NCBI GenBank assembly: GCA_902802375.1
Contig: CADCLS010000010.1
Coordinates: forward strand, 1-64,000
DNA length: 64,000 nt
Source of the DNA: Oscillospiraceae bacterium
GTDB lineage: Bacteria > Bacillota > Clostridia > Oscillospirales > Acutalibacteraceae
Reading direction: 5' to 3'
Position numbers and translations under genes: made by a program. Shown piece after piece: positions 49,784 to 57,421 of the stretch. The notes beneath the pieces were generated by a model. It did not search any database and was not told the origin of the DNA. It worked only from the letters and a program-made list of their open reading frames with translations. Each line of letters starts with the position of its first letter. The stretch's first letter is position 1.

Positions 49784-50039
49784 TGTGATAATTTCGCCCT
49801 GTGTGATTTTATCACGAAAACCGAATATTGGTGTCAACATATTATACATATTTGCGGGCTTTATCCCGCTAACGCTGCGGCGGGCTGAATAAATTGCCGC
49901 ACACATTCCTATCGCCTTTGGAACACGGGTGGGAAGCAAGTAGAGCGTTCCCGTCTCCTAACAAGAGCCGTTACATAGACACACTTTTTAAGCGAGGTAG
50001 TTGTCTCGCCTTTTAGTGTTTCTGTGTAACGGCTTTTTT
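49784..50039 (+). ncRNA. SOS-controlled structured RNA of unknown family
   Basis: The transcript from the LexA-box promoter to a strong terminator is about 256 bases and holds no convincing reading frame. Hairpins are visible: GCGGG / CCCGC (near 49855-49871), a G-rich helix pairing ACGGG..GGAA with TTCCCGT (near 49925-49953), and a compound terminator. In the terminator, a 20-base arm at 49966-49985 pairs with 50015-50034 around an inner GCGAG / CTCGC hairpin, followed by six T. I do not recognise an Rfam family. It lies just upstream of the replication gene, so a role in copy or excision control is possible. Confidence 0.65.
49966..50039 (+). terminator. terminator of the SOS-controlled RNA
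   Basis: Long arm AGCCGTTACATAGACACACT pairing with the complementary stretch ending ACGGCT at 50034, an inner GCGAG / CTCGC hairpin (49992-50009), and a T run at 50034-50039. Confidence 0.8.
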
Positions 50040-50065
50040 GTATGCAATTTTTTTATTTTTTTCAG

Positions 50066-50110
50066 AAACATATGCACAAACCGCCTGTTTTTTGACGATA
50101 TATGAGGGGA
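50066..50110 (+). repeat. 45-bp repeat upstream of the replication gene, copy 1
   Basis: Starts AAACATATGCA, centre TTTTTTGACG, ends ATGAGGGGA. About four fifths identical to 50213-50257. The AT-rich gap 50040-50400 holds both copies, a shorter TAGTGAGGGGATA variant near 50331 and no gene; it is the best candidate for a replication origin. Confidence 0.6.
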
Positions 50111-50212
50111 CTAAATTCAAGCAATTTAAAAAACTTTTGGGTAAAACTTAATTTTTAGGCGTTTTCGTTGCCTTATATATGGAGGTTATTAATTATCTGT
50201 AAATGTTTTCAC

Positions 50213-50257
50213 AAACATATGCAAAAAATGGCCGATTTTTGACGTTAGATGAGGGGG
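50213..50257 (+). repeat. 45-bp repeat upstream of the replication gene, copy 2
   Basis: Starts AAACATATGCA, centre ATTTTTGACG, ends ATGAGGGGG; spaced 147 bases from copy 1, which is 14 helical turns, so both present the same face of DNA. Confidence 0.6.
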
Positions 50258-50565
50258 CGATAAAAAAGAGTTTAAACAAATTGTAAATATTTTTTCAAAA
50301 ACCTTTCTTTTTGCCCATTATTTTTCCGAATAGTGAGGGGATATTTTTTCGGAGAGTACATATCAACCCTAAAACGAATAAACCGCCTACGGCGATTTAG
50401 ATAAATGCACCTTGACAATTTAATGACCGTCTGAATGGGATATGACTATGCGATGATGTCTGTGAGCGGCAGACGGAGCGTGGCGACTCCGGAGAGATCC
50501 TCGGGAAGGAACTGCATTCAGGTAAAGCGGCGAAACCAAAATTTTTTAGAAAGGAGGCCGAGTTG

Positions 50566-50619
50566 ATGAATAAAAATTTCAACGGAAGGAGGTGGAAAGA
50601 ATGGAAGCAACAAAAATAG
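50566..50619 (+). CDS. 17-residue leader peptide overlapping the replication gene
   Basis: ATG 50566 has AAGGAGG eight bases upstream and opens a frame MNKNFNGRRWKEWKQQK that ends at TAG 50617-50619, overlapping the first six codons of the replication gene in another frame. The replication gene's own GGAAGGAGG lies inside this peptide frame. Ribosome traffic on the leader could open or mask that site. The arrangement suggests translational coupling; the peptide itself need not be functional. Confidence 0.4.
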   Translation: MNKNFNGRRWKEWKQQK

Positions 50620-52001
50620 ATAAACTGCCGGATTTTGTTTCTTTCGATAAACACGGTGAGCCGAAACTAATCGGTTCTTTGCTTGCAAAGCATGTGCGTG
50701 AAAATCTTTTCTACAAAATTGTTCGGGATAGTGGCAGAAGCGATCAGCAGATTTATGTCTATGCTGGCGGCGTGTACAAGCCCTGCTCGGCAGCACTATT
50801 TAAAGGATATATCAAAAGGTTTGTGTCGGATATTGATGAGGAATATGTAAAAATGTCCGGCATCAACGAAGCGTACAAGCAACTCACAACCGACCTTGAA
50901 TATATCGGGATTGAGGAGCTTGACGCGGACGAAAGCATCATAAATTTCCGCAACGGAATTTTAAAAATTTCGGACGGTGACTTAAAACTTTTACCCCACT
51001 CCCCGGAATATCTTTCTACAATTCAGATTCCCTGTGACTGGACCGACAAAAAAGTTTCTACACCCGTATTTGATAATTATCTCAAAACTCTTACAAACGG
51101 AGATAAAGAAATTGAAAATTTATTGCTCGAATTTATGGGTGCAGTAATATCCAATGTAAAAGGCTACCGTATGAAAAAATCTCTTTTTATGGTCGGCCCC
51201 GGAGACACAGGAAAGTCACAACTAAAATCTTTATGCGAGAAACTAATCGGTCCTGAAAATTACAGCGGATGTGAGCTTTCGGATTTAGAAGAACGATTCG
51301 GGACAAGCGACCTTTACTGTAAGCGGCTCATCGGCAGTGCGGACGCATCGGGAATGAAGGTAAAAGAGTTTAAGACATTTAAGAAGCTGACCGGCGGAGA
51401 TACCATTCGTGCAGAGTTCAAAGGTCTTAAAGCGTTTAACTTCACCTACAACGGACTTATGTGGTTATGTATGAATAATTTACCGAAGTTCGGCGGAGAC
51501 AACGGACCGTGGGTTTACGAAAGAATTATGGTTGTTTGCTGTAATAATGTTATCCCCAAAGACAAACAAGATAAGACACTGCTTGAAAAAATGTTTGCCG
51601 AACGGCAAGGAATTATTCAAAAAGCAGTAAAGGCGCTGACAAAAGTTATTGCGAACGGTTACAGGTTTGACGAGCCGAAAAGTGTTATCGAGATGAGGGA
51701 AAAATATATGAACGATAACAACACGGTAGTAACTTTTTTCAGGGAGTGTATGTGCGAGCGTGAGGGTAACCGATCGTTTGATGATTGCACAACCGGCAAA
51801 ATTTTCAAAGCATACAAGGCGTGGTGCAGAAATAATTATCCCGGCTTTTGCGAAACCGAGCGAGATTTCAGAAAAGAAATTTCCAAGATAATCGGCGGCG
51901 AATACAAGGAGATTATTACCCGCAGGGGCGGTTCTTCTTACTTCAAGAATTATACGCTCACCCTTGAAGCAAAGAGAGATTACTGCATTACCGCTGCGTA
52001 A
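50601..52001 (+). CDS. P4-type primase/helicase, replication protein of the element
   Basis: 466 residues. The C-terminal two thirds are a superfamily 3 helicase of the phage P4/D5 type: D5_N-like region (EYLSTIQIPCDW ... LLLEFMGAVISN), Walker A VGPGDTGKSQ (about 198-207), Walker B region LIGSADASG and MWLCMNNLPKFGGD near 290. The N-terminal part is short and lacks a clear archaeo-eukaryotic primase motif, so it may act as helicase only. Such proteins drive replication of integrative elements after excision. The start is ATG 50601, set by GGAAGGAGG eight bases upstream; GTG 50592 would overlap that site. Confidence 0.85.
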   Translation: MEATKIDKLPDFVSFDKHGEPKLIGSLLAKHVRENLFYKIVRDSGRSDQQIYVYAGGVYKPCSAALFKGYIKRFVSDIDEEYVKMSGINEAYKQLTTDLEYIGIEELDADESIINFRNGILKISDGDLKLLPHSPEYLSTIQIPCDWTDKKVSTPVFDNYLKTLTNGDKEIENLLLEFMGAVISNVKGYRMKKSLFMVGPGDTGKSQLKSLCEKLIGPENYSGCELSDLEERFGTSDLYCKRLIGSADASGMKVKEFKTFKKLTGGDTIRAEFKGLKAFNFTYNGLMWLCMNNLPKFGGDNGPWVYERIMVVCCNNVIPKDKQDKTLLEKMFAERQGIIQKAVKALTKVIANGYRFDEPKSVIEMREKYMNDNNTVVTFFRECMCEREGNRSFDDCTTGKIFKAYKAWCRNNYPGFCETERDFRKEISKIIGGEYKEIITRRGGSSYFKNYTLTLEAKRDYCITAA

Positions 52002-52147
52002 GTAAAGTGGAAAAGTACTGCTACTACTGCTACCAAACAAAGGAAAGGAGATGATGCTTTATGGGGGTATAAAAACTATGCGGCTATACGGGGCTATATT
52101 ATCCGTAAGAATAGCGAGCATAGGTTTTGTATAGCCAAAACCGGAGG

Positions 52148-52178
52148 CGCACTTAAAGTGCGTTAGGGAGAACCCTAA
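52148..52178 (+). other. oriT-like double hairpin
   Basis: Two adjacent perfect palindromes, CGCACTT-A-AAGTGCG (52148-52162) and TTAGGG-AGAA-CCCTAA (52163-52178), directly before mobC and the relaxase gene. The AAGTGCG element recalls the nick region of MobA-type plasmids (RSF1010 family). Position and structure fit an origin of transfer; the nick site cannot be set from sequence alone. Confidence 0.5.
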
Positions 52179-52207
52179 AACCCCAATCGAGAGGAGGTGA
52201 GAAACTA

Positions 52208-52564
52208 ATGAGAGAAAGAAACAAACAGTTTAGTTTCCGGCTTTATCAGTCAGAACTAAACAAAATTAAAGCCAAGGCTAAAAAGTGCGGTCTTGCGGTA
52301 TCGGAATATATCCGCAACTGTGCGCTTGACCGCAAGGTTATGGAAATGCCGCGCGAAGGACTAAGGTCTGCCTACTCTAAAATCGGCAATGTAATCGGCG
52401 AACTTCAGAATTACAGCGACAGCGAAAAAGAGATTGCCATATTAAGAGAAGTGCAAACTATTCTGCTTGACCTTTATCACGGAAAGGAGGTGACCGCTAT
52501 TGGCGACAACCAAGATATGGCAGATAAAGTGTGGTCTGTCTCAAGTCATAAAGTACGCAAGTAA
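52208..52564 (+). CDS. mobC: MobC-type relaxosome protein
   Basis: 118 residues. The start KQFSFRLYQSELNKIKAKAKKCGLAVSEYIRNCALDRKV is the ribbon-helix-helix domain of MobC proteins, which bind oriT and help the relaxase open the DNA. It follows a GAGGAGGTGA site. Its last 65 bases overlap the relaxase gene, whose ribosome site lies inside mobC, so the two are translationally coupled. Confidence 0.85.
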   Translation: MRERNKQFSFRLYQSELNKIKAKAKKCGLAVSEYIRNCALDRKVMEMPREGLRSAYSKIGNVIGELQNYSDSEKEIAILREVQTILLDLYHGKEVTAIGDNQDMADKVWSVSSHKVRK

Positions 52565-53993
52565 TCCTAAAAAAACAAAGCTTTCGGACTTAGAGCAGGT
52601 TATCCGTTATGCTTCCGATAAGAGTAAGACCACCGATGAGGACGAGCAGTTCTATGCCGTAACGGGTATTAACTGCAATGCCGAAACGGCAGCCCAAGAA
52701 ATGCGTCAAGTTCAAGAGCGATTTGGCAAAACAGGCGGTAATGTAGCATACCATGCTTACCAGAGTTTTAAGACCGGTGAAGTTACACCCGAGCAGTGCC
52801 ACCGCTTAGGGGTAGAATTGGCACAGAAGATGTGGGGCGATAAATACCAGGTATTAGTCGCCAGCCATTTCAATACCAAAACCCTGCACAATCATTTTAT
52901 CATTCAGCCGGTGTCTATCTGGGACGGCAGGAAATACGACTGCAATATACGCGAGTATTACCGTATGCGTAGGCTTTCCGACGAGATGTGCGCAAGAGAG
53001 GGTTTGACCGTTATTGAACACCCTAAAAAGCGTGCACCTCGTCCTATTTATATCGCCGAAAAGAATGGAGAGCCTACCAAATACAATCTTATGCGTGAGG
53101 CAATAGACAGGGCGCTTCATGTCAGCATCAGCACAAACGACTTTGTTTACGCCATGAAAAAGCAGGGTTACTTTGTATATCTTAATACTGATTATAAGTA
53201 CGCCACTATTCGCTCTTATAATGCAAAACGGGGAACCCGTCTTTACAGGCTGGGCTTTCAGTATGACAGGTATGCAATTCTTGACCGCATTGAAGAAAAC
53301 TCTCAGTATGACCGGCAAGGCACTATAGACCGCTTTAACGATATGTTTTATAAGTACAGTTATGAATGGGTATATGCTAATCCGCCTAAAAAGGATTATT
53401 ACCGCCGCAAAGAGTTTTATGACCTTGATATCCGCAGAGCTTCGCTTTTGGAAATCTATGTTGTGCTGTTTGTCTTGATTCTTGATTTGGCGATTGAGAT
53501 TATATCACTTGCCATAGAATTACTGCTACCCGAAACGCATGTGCCGGGATATATTATTGCAGCAGATATGAAAGCAAAATCGCCCGAAGTCCTTGAAGCG
53601 TCGCGGTCGTTTGAACGGTACAGCAGGCAGGTTATACTCATGTCCGAAGAAAAGTTCAAAACGGTTGACGAAGTTCGGGAGTATATTTCAAAGCGTGAGC
53701 TTGACATTGCGGATTTCAAGAAATACCGAGAGCATTTTCGGAACAAATTGCGTAATGAAAAAGACCCTAAGAAAATACGCGAGTACAGCGAAAAGCGAGA
53801 CAGTTGCACACGGATACTATCACATCTTCGTAAGCAAAAAGAAACTGCACAGACAATTCTAAACGATATACCAAAGGTCAGAGAATTGCTTGAAGCCGAA
53901 AAGAATATTCAGCGAGGCACAGACCCGTATGAAGTAGCGAACGGATATATTATCCGTGACGCTAAAAACGAAAAAGAAAGTATTACAAAATAA
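52500..53993 (+). CDS. mobA: relaxase (MobA/VirD2-type mobilization nuclease)
   Basis: 497 residues. The relaxase domain spans about 1-260: the N-terminal region KCGLSQVIKYASNPKKT with candidate catalytic Tyr, the histidine-containing motif HFNTKTLHNHFIIQPVS (about 121-137) that binds the metal, and a helical middle. A hydrophobic helix near 318-342 (LEIYVVLFVLILDLAIEIISLAIELLL) may anchor it to the membrane or helper machinery. The C-terminus is coiled coil (KRELDIADFKKYREHFRNKLRNEKD). It nicks oriT and leads the strand through a helper's channel. The start is TTG 52500, chosen for GGAAAGGAGGTGA seven bases upstream. Confidence 0.85.
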   Translation: MATTKIWQIKCGLSQVIKYASNPKKTKLSDLEQVIRYASDKSKTTDEDEQFYAVTGINCNAETAAQEMRQVQERFGKTGGNVAYHAYQSFKTGEVTPEQCHRLGVELAQKMWGDKYQVLVASHFNTKTLHNHFIIQPVSIWDGRKYDCNIREYYRMRRLSDEMCAREGLTVIEHPKKRAPRPIYIAEKNGEPTKYNLMREAIDRALHVSISTNDFVYAMKKQGYFVYLNTDYKYATIRSYNAKRGTRLYRLGFQYDRYAILDRIEENSQYDRQGTIDRFNDMFYKYSYEWVYANPPKKDYYRRKEFYDLDIRRASLLEIYVVLFVLILDLAIEIISLAIELLLPETHVPGYIIAADMKAKSPEVLEASRSFERYSRQVILMSEEKFKTVDEVREYISKRELDIADFKKYREHFRNKLRNEKDPKKIREYSEKRDSCTRILSHLRKQKETAQTILNDIPKVRELLEAEKNIQRGTDPYEVANGYIIRDAKNEKESITK

Positions 53994-54079
53994 AAAGCCG
54001 TTCATTTTGCATTTATTTTATTATCATCTTTGTGGAACGGCAGACAAAACAAAAACAAGAAAAAAGAGAGGTATTAAAA

Positions 54080-54953
54080 ATGAAAAACCAAACAAAAATG
54101 TCTGCCGAAAAAGTAGATGTGAAACAAAAACCGAAACTCCAAAATGTAAAACTCGAAAAACTTCATCCGTTTGAGGGACATCCTTACAAGATAGTGGATG
54201 ACGAATCAATGGAGGAACTAAAAACAAGTATTGCAGAGAAAGGACTGTTAAACAGAATAATCGTCCGACCGATTGAAAACACTGACGAATATGAAATAAT
54301 CTCCGGTCACAGGAGAGTGCACGCCGCCGAGCTTCTTGAAATGAAAGAGTTACCGTTATTTCATCGGTCGTGACGAGGCAACCGTTTTAATGGTCGATTC
54401 AAACTGTCAGCGTGAGAGTCTATCCCCTATGGAAAAAGCGAAGGCATATAAGATGAAAGCCGATGCATTATCGCATCGGGGAATAACTTGTGGACAAGTT
54501 GGCCACAAGTCAAGAGACAGTGTTTCAAAAACTGACAGCGGTCGCACCGTTCAACGCCTTATCCGATTGACCTACCTTGTCCCAGAACTGCAAGAGTATG
54601 TAGACGAAGGCAAGATGAAAGTATCTCCGGCAGTGGAGATTTCTTTTCTTGACGAAGAGGCACAGCGGGATATTGTAGACCTAATTACCGAAACCGATGT
54701 GTTCCCCTCGCACGCTCAGGCTATACGGATGAAACAACTATATGAAAAAGGCACACTTGACTACGATTCTGTAAATGAAATAATGTCCGAACTCAAGCCC
54801 AATCAGGTGGAAAAGTTAAAGATTCCTATGGACAGTATAAGGCAGTATGCCCCAAAGGGTGCCACGCCCAAGGATATTGAAGAACTTGTAGTCCGGCTAA
54901 TGAAACAAAATTACGAACGCCAGTGCCGTCTGCGCGACGACGACGCAAGATAA
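54080..54953 (+). pseudogene. ParB-family partition protein, interrupted by a frameshift
   Basis: Two overlapping-frame pieces form one ParB. The first (54080-54373) has the ParB box: LHPFEGHPYKIVDDESMEELKTSIAEKGLLNRIIVRP and ISGHRRVHAAELL. The second (open from before 54357 to 54953) continues with IGRDEATVLMVDSNCQRESLSPMEKAKAYKMK and the helix-turn-helix region. Continuity is restored by a shift of +1 in CCGTTATTTCATCGG near 54356-54362. Either one base was gained here, or the shift is programmed. Such ParB-like proteins help stability or regulation of integrative elements. Without the shift it would be about 290 residues. Confidence 0.75.
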
Positions 54954-54966
54954 GGGGGTGCGATAT

Positions 54967-55170
54967 ATGAGTGAATTAGCGCTGACAAGAGAGGATAAAA
55001 ATCTTATGCAGTTTATAGGCACAAAAGAAGTTGCCGCCCTCATGGGTTGCTCTATTCCCGTAGCAAGGCAGATCATGCGGCGAAAGGATTTCCCGCTTAT
55101 TAAGTGCGGTAAAAATCTTAAAGTAATGAAATCCAAACTAATCGAGTGGGCGTCGGTCAGGCGAATATAA
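54967..55170 (+). CDS. excisionase-like DNA-binding protein
   Basis: 67 residues. The core KEVAALMGCSIPVARQIMRRKDFPLIKCGKNLKVMKSKLIEWA is the winged helix-turn-helix of MerR/excisionase type. Placed directly before the integrase gene, it most likely directs Int toward excision. ATG 54967 has AAGGGGG eight bases upstream; the longer start at 54958 overlaps that site. A short hairpin lies between it and int. Confidence 0.75.
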   Translation: MSELALTREDKNLMQFIGTKEVAALMGCSIPVARQIMRRKDFPLIKCGKNLKVMKSKLIEWASVRRI

Positions 55171-55189
55171 GCACACATTTGAAATCTGT

Positions 55190-55214
55190 AAGGGTGTTGT
55201 TTTACAATGCCCTT
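55190..55214 (+). terminator. hairpin between the excisionase-like gene and the integrase
   Basis: AAGGGTGTTGT / ACAATGCCCTT pair with two G-U wobbles around TTT. No T run follows directly; it may dampen read-through or fold the integrase leader. Confidence 0.4.
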
Positions 55215-55253
55215 GCAGAGGGTTTGTAAAATATTAAAGAAAGGAGTTTTGCG

Positions 55254-56432
55254 ATGCCTAAAAAACCAAAAAAGCGTATGAACGGCGACGGCTCGTTTTG
55301 GTTCAGTGAAGCAAGAAATATGTGGCGTTACCGTGCCACCGTCCCGAATCAATACGACAGCGACGGTAAACCCGTTCGTAAAACAGTTTACGGCAAAACC
55401 CAGGCGGAGTGCCGCAAAAAGATGAATGAAATTCTTAATTTATATGAAAACGGCACGGTGTTTTCCGCAGACGAAATCACCGTTTACCATTACGGCAAGA
55501 AGCTGATCGATAAGAAGCTGCGGCTTAACAAGATCCAAATTCAAACGGCGCACCGGGAAAATGAAACTCTTAAAATTCTTGAACCGATTTCCGGGATCCG
55601 CATACAGGACGCAACGCCGAAAATTATTCAAGATTTTCTTATCGACCACTGCACTAAATACGCCAATTCGGTAATCGATAAGGTGTATATGCTGCTCGGC
55701 AGGATATTCAGAGGCGCCGTAAACGAAAAAATCATCGGCGAAAACCCGATGACATTAGTGGAAAAACCGCGTTCGTCCAAACGGCAACCAAAGGTGCGAG
55801 CACTGACGCTTGACGAGCAAGCGGAATTCGTCCGTCTCCTCAACACAGAGGACATTGCCTACGCCGGTGAAATGCTGTTGTCACTCTTTACCGGTATGCG
55901 AATGGGCGAGGTTGTTGCCCTCACTGTTTCGGACATTGATTTTAAGGGCGGTTATATAAATATCCACCGCACCATGGCGACCGACGATAAGGGCAACCCG
56001 TTTATAAACGAACAGACCAAGACCAGTACCGGGATGCGGCGAATAAAGATAACCGATGGCGTGCGGAAATTACTCACCGAGTTATGTGCCGGCAAAAGCG
56101 CGGAGGAATTTGTCTTTGCACGGGAAAACGGCGACTTCATATCCCGCCAAATGGTATACAGCGGTTTCAAACGGATGATGGATAAATACCATTTTATAAG
56201 ACCACAGGTCAATATGAAGGCCAACCTCCACTCTCTGCGGCACACCTTTGCAACGCGATGTATTGAATCGGGGATGCAAGCGAAGGTTTTACAGCACATT
56301 TTAGGGCACAAAGATATTACCACCACTTATAACATCTACGGTGATGTGTTTGACCGCTTTGAGTTTGACAATATTGTCGCCGCAGAGCAGTATATGACCG
56401 GATTGGGACTATCTCCCGGAATGTCCGCATAG
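55254..56432 (+). CDS. int: tyrosine integrase of the mobile element
   Basis: 392 residues. N-terminal AP2-like arm-binding region (NGDGSFWFSEARNMWRYRATVP ... VYGKTQAECRKKM, 9-60), SAM-like core-binding domain (about 75-170) and catalytic domain (185-380). The catalytic set is complete: Arg in TGMRMGE, Lys region near TSTGMRRIKI, HSLRH, LGHKDI and the Tyr in TTYNIYGDV. This is the Tn916-like class of integrases that use tRNA 3' ends. Its 3' end is 265 bases from the intact tRNA-Gln, and GTGACCCAA arm-type repeats lie between. Confidence 0.92.
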   Translation: MPKKPKKRMNGDGSFWFSEARNMWRYRATVPNQYDSDGKPVRKTVYGKTQAECRKKMNEILNLYENGTVFSADEITVYHYGKKLIDKKLRLNKIQIQTAHRENETLKILEPISGIRIQDATPKIIQDFLIDHCTKYANSVIDKVYMLLGRIFRGAVNEKIIGENPMTLVEKPRSSKRQPKVRALTLDEQAEFVRLLNTEDIAYAGEMLLSLFTGMRMGEVVALTVSDIDFKGGYINIHRTMATDDKGNPFINEQTKTSTGMRRIKITDGVRKLLTELCAGKSAEEFVFARENGDFISRQMVYSGFKRMMDKYHFIRPQVNMKANLHSLRHTFATRCIESGMQAKVLQHILGHKDITTTYNIYGDVFDRFEFDNIVAAEQYMTGLGLSPGMSA

Positions 56433-56469
56433 CACCGAAACCGGCAAAAATGTGCCTTTTATATGAAAA

Positions 56470-56579
56470 GTGACCCAACCAAAATTTTTGAAGGTCTCAT
56501 AATGAGTTATGCAGAGAGCTATTTTTGTGACCCAATTGTGACCCAACCGGCGCAGAAAAACGACCCAAAAGTGACCCGA
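56470..56579 (+). repeat. integrase arm-type repeats, right end
   Basis: Copies of GTGACCCAA at 56470-56478, 56527-56535 and 56538-56546, with a one-mismatch copy at 56571-56579. The middle pair is part of 22 bases repeated exactly at the left end. The rest of the 264-base gap to the tRNA holds no gene. Confidence 0.65.
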
Positions 56580-56671
56580 TGCAGACGATTTTAAGATGCC
56601 TCAACCATACCCACGAACACCTCGTAAACCCTTTATTTAAGGGCTTTTCGAGGCTTTTTGGAACAAAAAAA

Positions 56672-56693
56672 GGGCAGGTTAAAAAACCTGCCC
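56672..56693 (-). terminator. terminator of tRNA-Gln
   Basis: Perfect 9-bp stem GGGCAGGTT / AACCTGCCC with a 4-base loop, three bases after the CCA end, followed on the minus strand by TTTTTTTGTTCC. Confidence 0.8.
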
Positions 56694-56695
56694 GG

Positions 56696-56730
56696 TTGGC
56701 TGGGGAATAGGGATTCGAACCCCAACAAAC
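56696..56730 (-). repeat. right attachment site within tRNA-Gln
   Basis: Direct repeat partner of 16636-16670; identical in TTGGCTGGGGAA and imperfect over the next 23 bases. This copy belongs to the functional tRNA. Confidence 0.6.
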
Positions 56731-56770
56731 AGAGTCAGAGTCTGTCGTGCTACCGTTACACAATTCCCCA
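56697..56770 (-). tRNA. tRNA-Gln (anticodon CTG), integration target
   Basis: 74 bases with an encoded CCA. The 7-bp acceptor stem TGGGGAA / TTCCCCA, discriminator G, anticodon stem ACAGA / TCTGT with loop CTCTGAC (anticodon CTG) and T arm GGGGTTCGAATCCC are all intact. The last part is duplicated in decayed form at 16636-16670, showing that the element integrated in its 3' end and restored it. Confidence 0.93.
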
Positions 56771-56832
56771 ATACATATAGTCAACAGTAGTTATTATACC
56801 CCAAAAAAACGAGAAGTCAAGAGTTTTTTAAT

Positions 56833-56992
56833 TAGGCTTACACTCGATAAAGACAAAACGCCTGATAATCGGCTGTTTTGCCGTTCTTTCACGCTTTCAC
56901 TCATTGAAATCGGCGTATTTCAAGTTTTGAGGCAAAGCCCGACGGAAATTTTGCCCTTCAAAACCATTTTGTCCTTGTCGAGCGTAAGCCTA
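56833..56992. mobile_element. 160-bp palindromic MITE-like sequence
   Basis: 27-base terminal inverted repeats, 56833-56859 starting TAGGCTTAC and 56966-56992 ending GTAAGCCTA, with three mismatches. The inside can fold into smaller hairpins and codes for nothing. A TA stands at each outer end, as in elements moved by Tc1/mariner-type transposases. It lies between tRNA-Gln and the acpP promoter. Confidence 0.5.
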
Positions 56993-57016
56993 TTGCAAAA
57001 AACTTATAAAAAACTA

Positions 57017-57045
57017 TTGACAAACGCACGAATAAACCATATTAT
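57017..57045 (+). promoter_or_regulatory. acpP promoter
   Basis: TTGACA (57017-57022), 17-base spacer, TATTAT (57040-57045), 36 bases before the start codon. Confidence 0.7.
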
Positions 57046-57080
57046 TTTTATATAAAAAGTCTTTTGGAGGTAATCCTTTT

Positions 57081-57311
57081 ATGGTCTTTGAATCTATTAA
57101 AAATATTTTAAGCGAACAACTGGAAGTAAAACCTGAAATCATTACCATGGATACTAATATTGCCGATGATTTGGGCGCGGATAGCTTGGATGTTGTAGAG
57201 CTGCTTATGTCTATCGAGGAGGAATTTGATGTTGAAATTCCCGACGAAAAAATTGAAAGCCTGAGAACGGTGGGCAGCGTTGTTGACTATATTCAGGAGC
57301 ATATGAACTAA
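57081..57311 (+). CDS. acpP: acyl carrier protein
   Basis: 76 residues, all helical and acidic. The phosphopantetheine attachment motif [11 protein letters not shown] places the modified serine at residue 35. It carries growing acyl chains in fatty acid synthesis in the cytosol. The length and the ending [13 protein letters not shown] are normal. It is not beside other fab genes here; it has its own promoter, GGAGG site and terminator, so it is monocistronic. Confidence 0.93.
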   Translation: MVFESIKNILSEQLEVKPEIITMDTNIADDLGADSLDVVELLMSIEEEFDVEIPDEKIESLRTVGSVVDYIQEHMN

Positions 57312-57327
57312 ATTATAAGTTGTTAAA

Positions 57328-57355
57328 ATCGGTGGGGGTTGCCCACCGATTTTTT
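57328..57355 (+). terminator. acpP terminator
   Basis: Stem ATCGGTGGG / CCCACCGAT, 5-base loop, followed by TTTTTTG. Confidence 0.85.
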
Positions 57356-57421
57356 GTATTTCTTGCATTATGTAACTCAATATGGTAATATATACTATAT
57401 ACTGTTTTAGGACGGTGCAAA

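Larger units (their letters stand above)
16636..56730. mobile_element. integrative and mobilizable element inserted in tRNA-Gln
   Basis: About 40 kb. The right end carries xis-like and integrase genes reading toward an intact tRNA-Gln; the left end carries a decayed copy of the tRNA 3' end. Both ends hold GTGACCCAA repeats, probable integrase arm sites. The backbone contains a P4-type replication protein, MobC, a relaxase, an oriT-like site and a frameshifted parB, but no coupling protein or mating-pair genes, so it would be mobilized by a helper. The cargo is mainly defence and stress functions: a phase-variable type I restriction system, a Druantia-like pair, a toxin-antitoxin-like pair and others. 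Confidence 0.8.

Noticed and set aside
49745..49939. 64-codon frame on the minus strand across the SOS promoter and RNA
   Set aside because: No ribosome site, it would read through a perfect promoter and LexA box, and its codon pattern is unlike neighbouring genes.
52047..52138. Short frames between the replication gene and mobC
   Set aside because: Starts are badly placed relative to the AAGGAG and the region is dominated by inverted repeats near oriT; a non-coding role is likelier.
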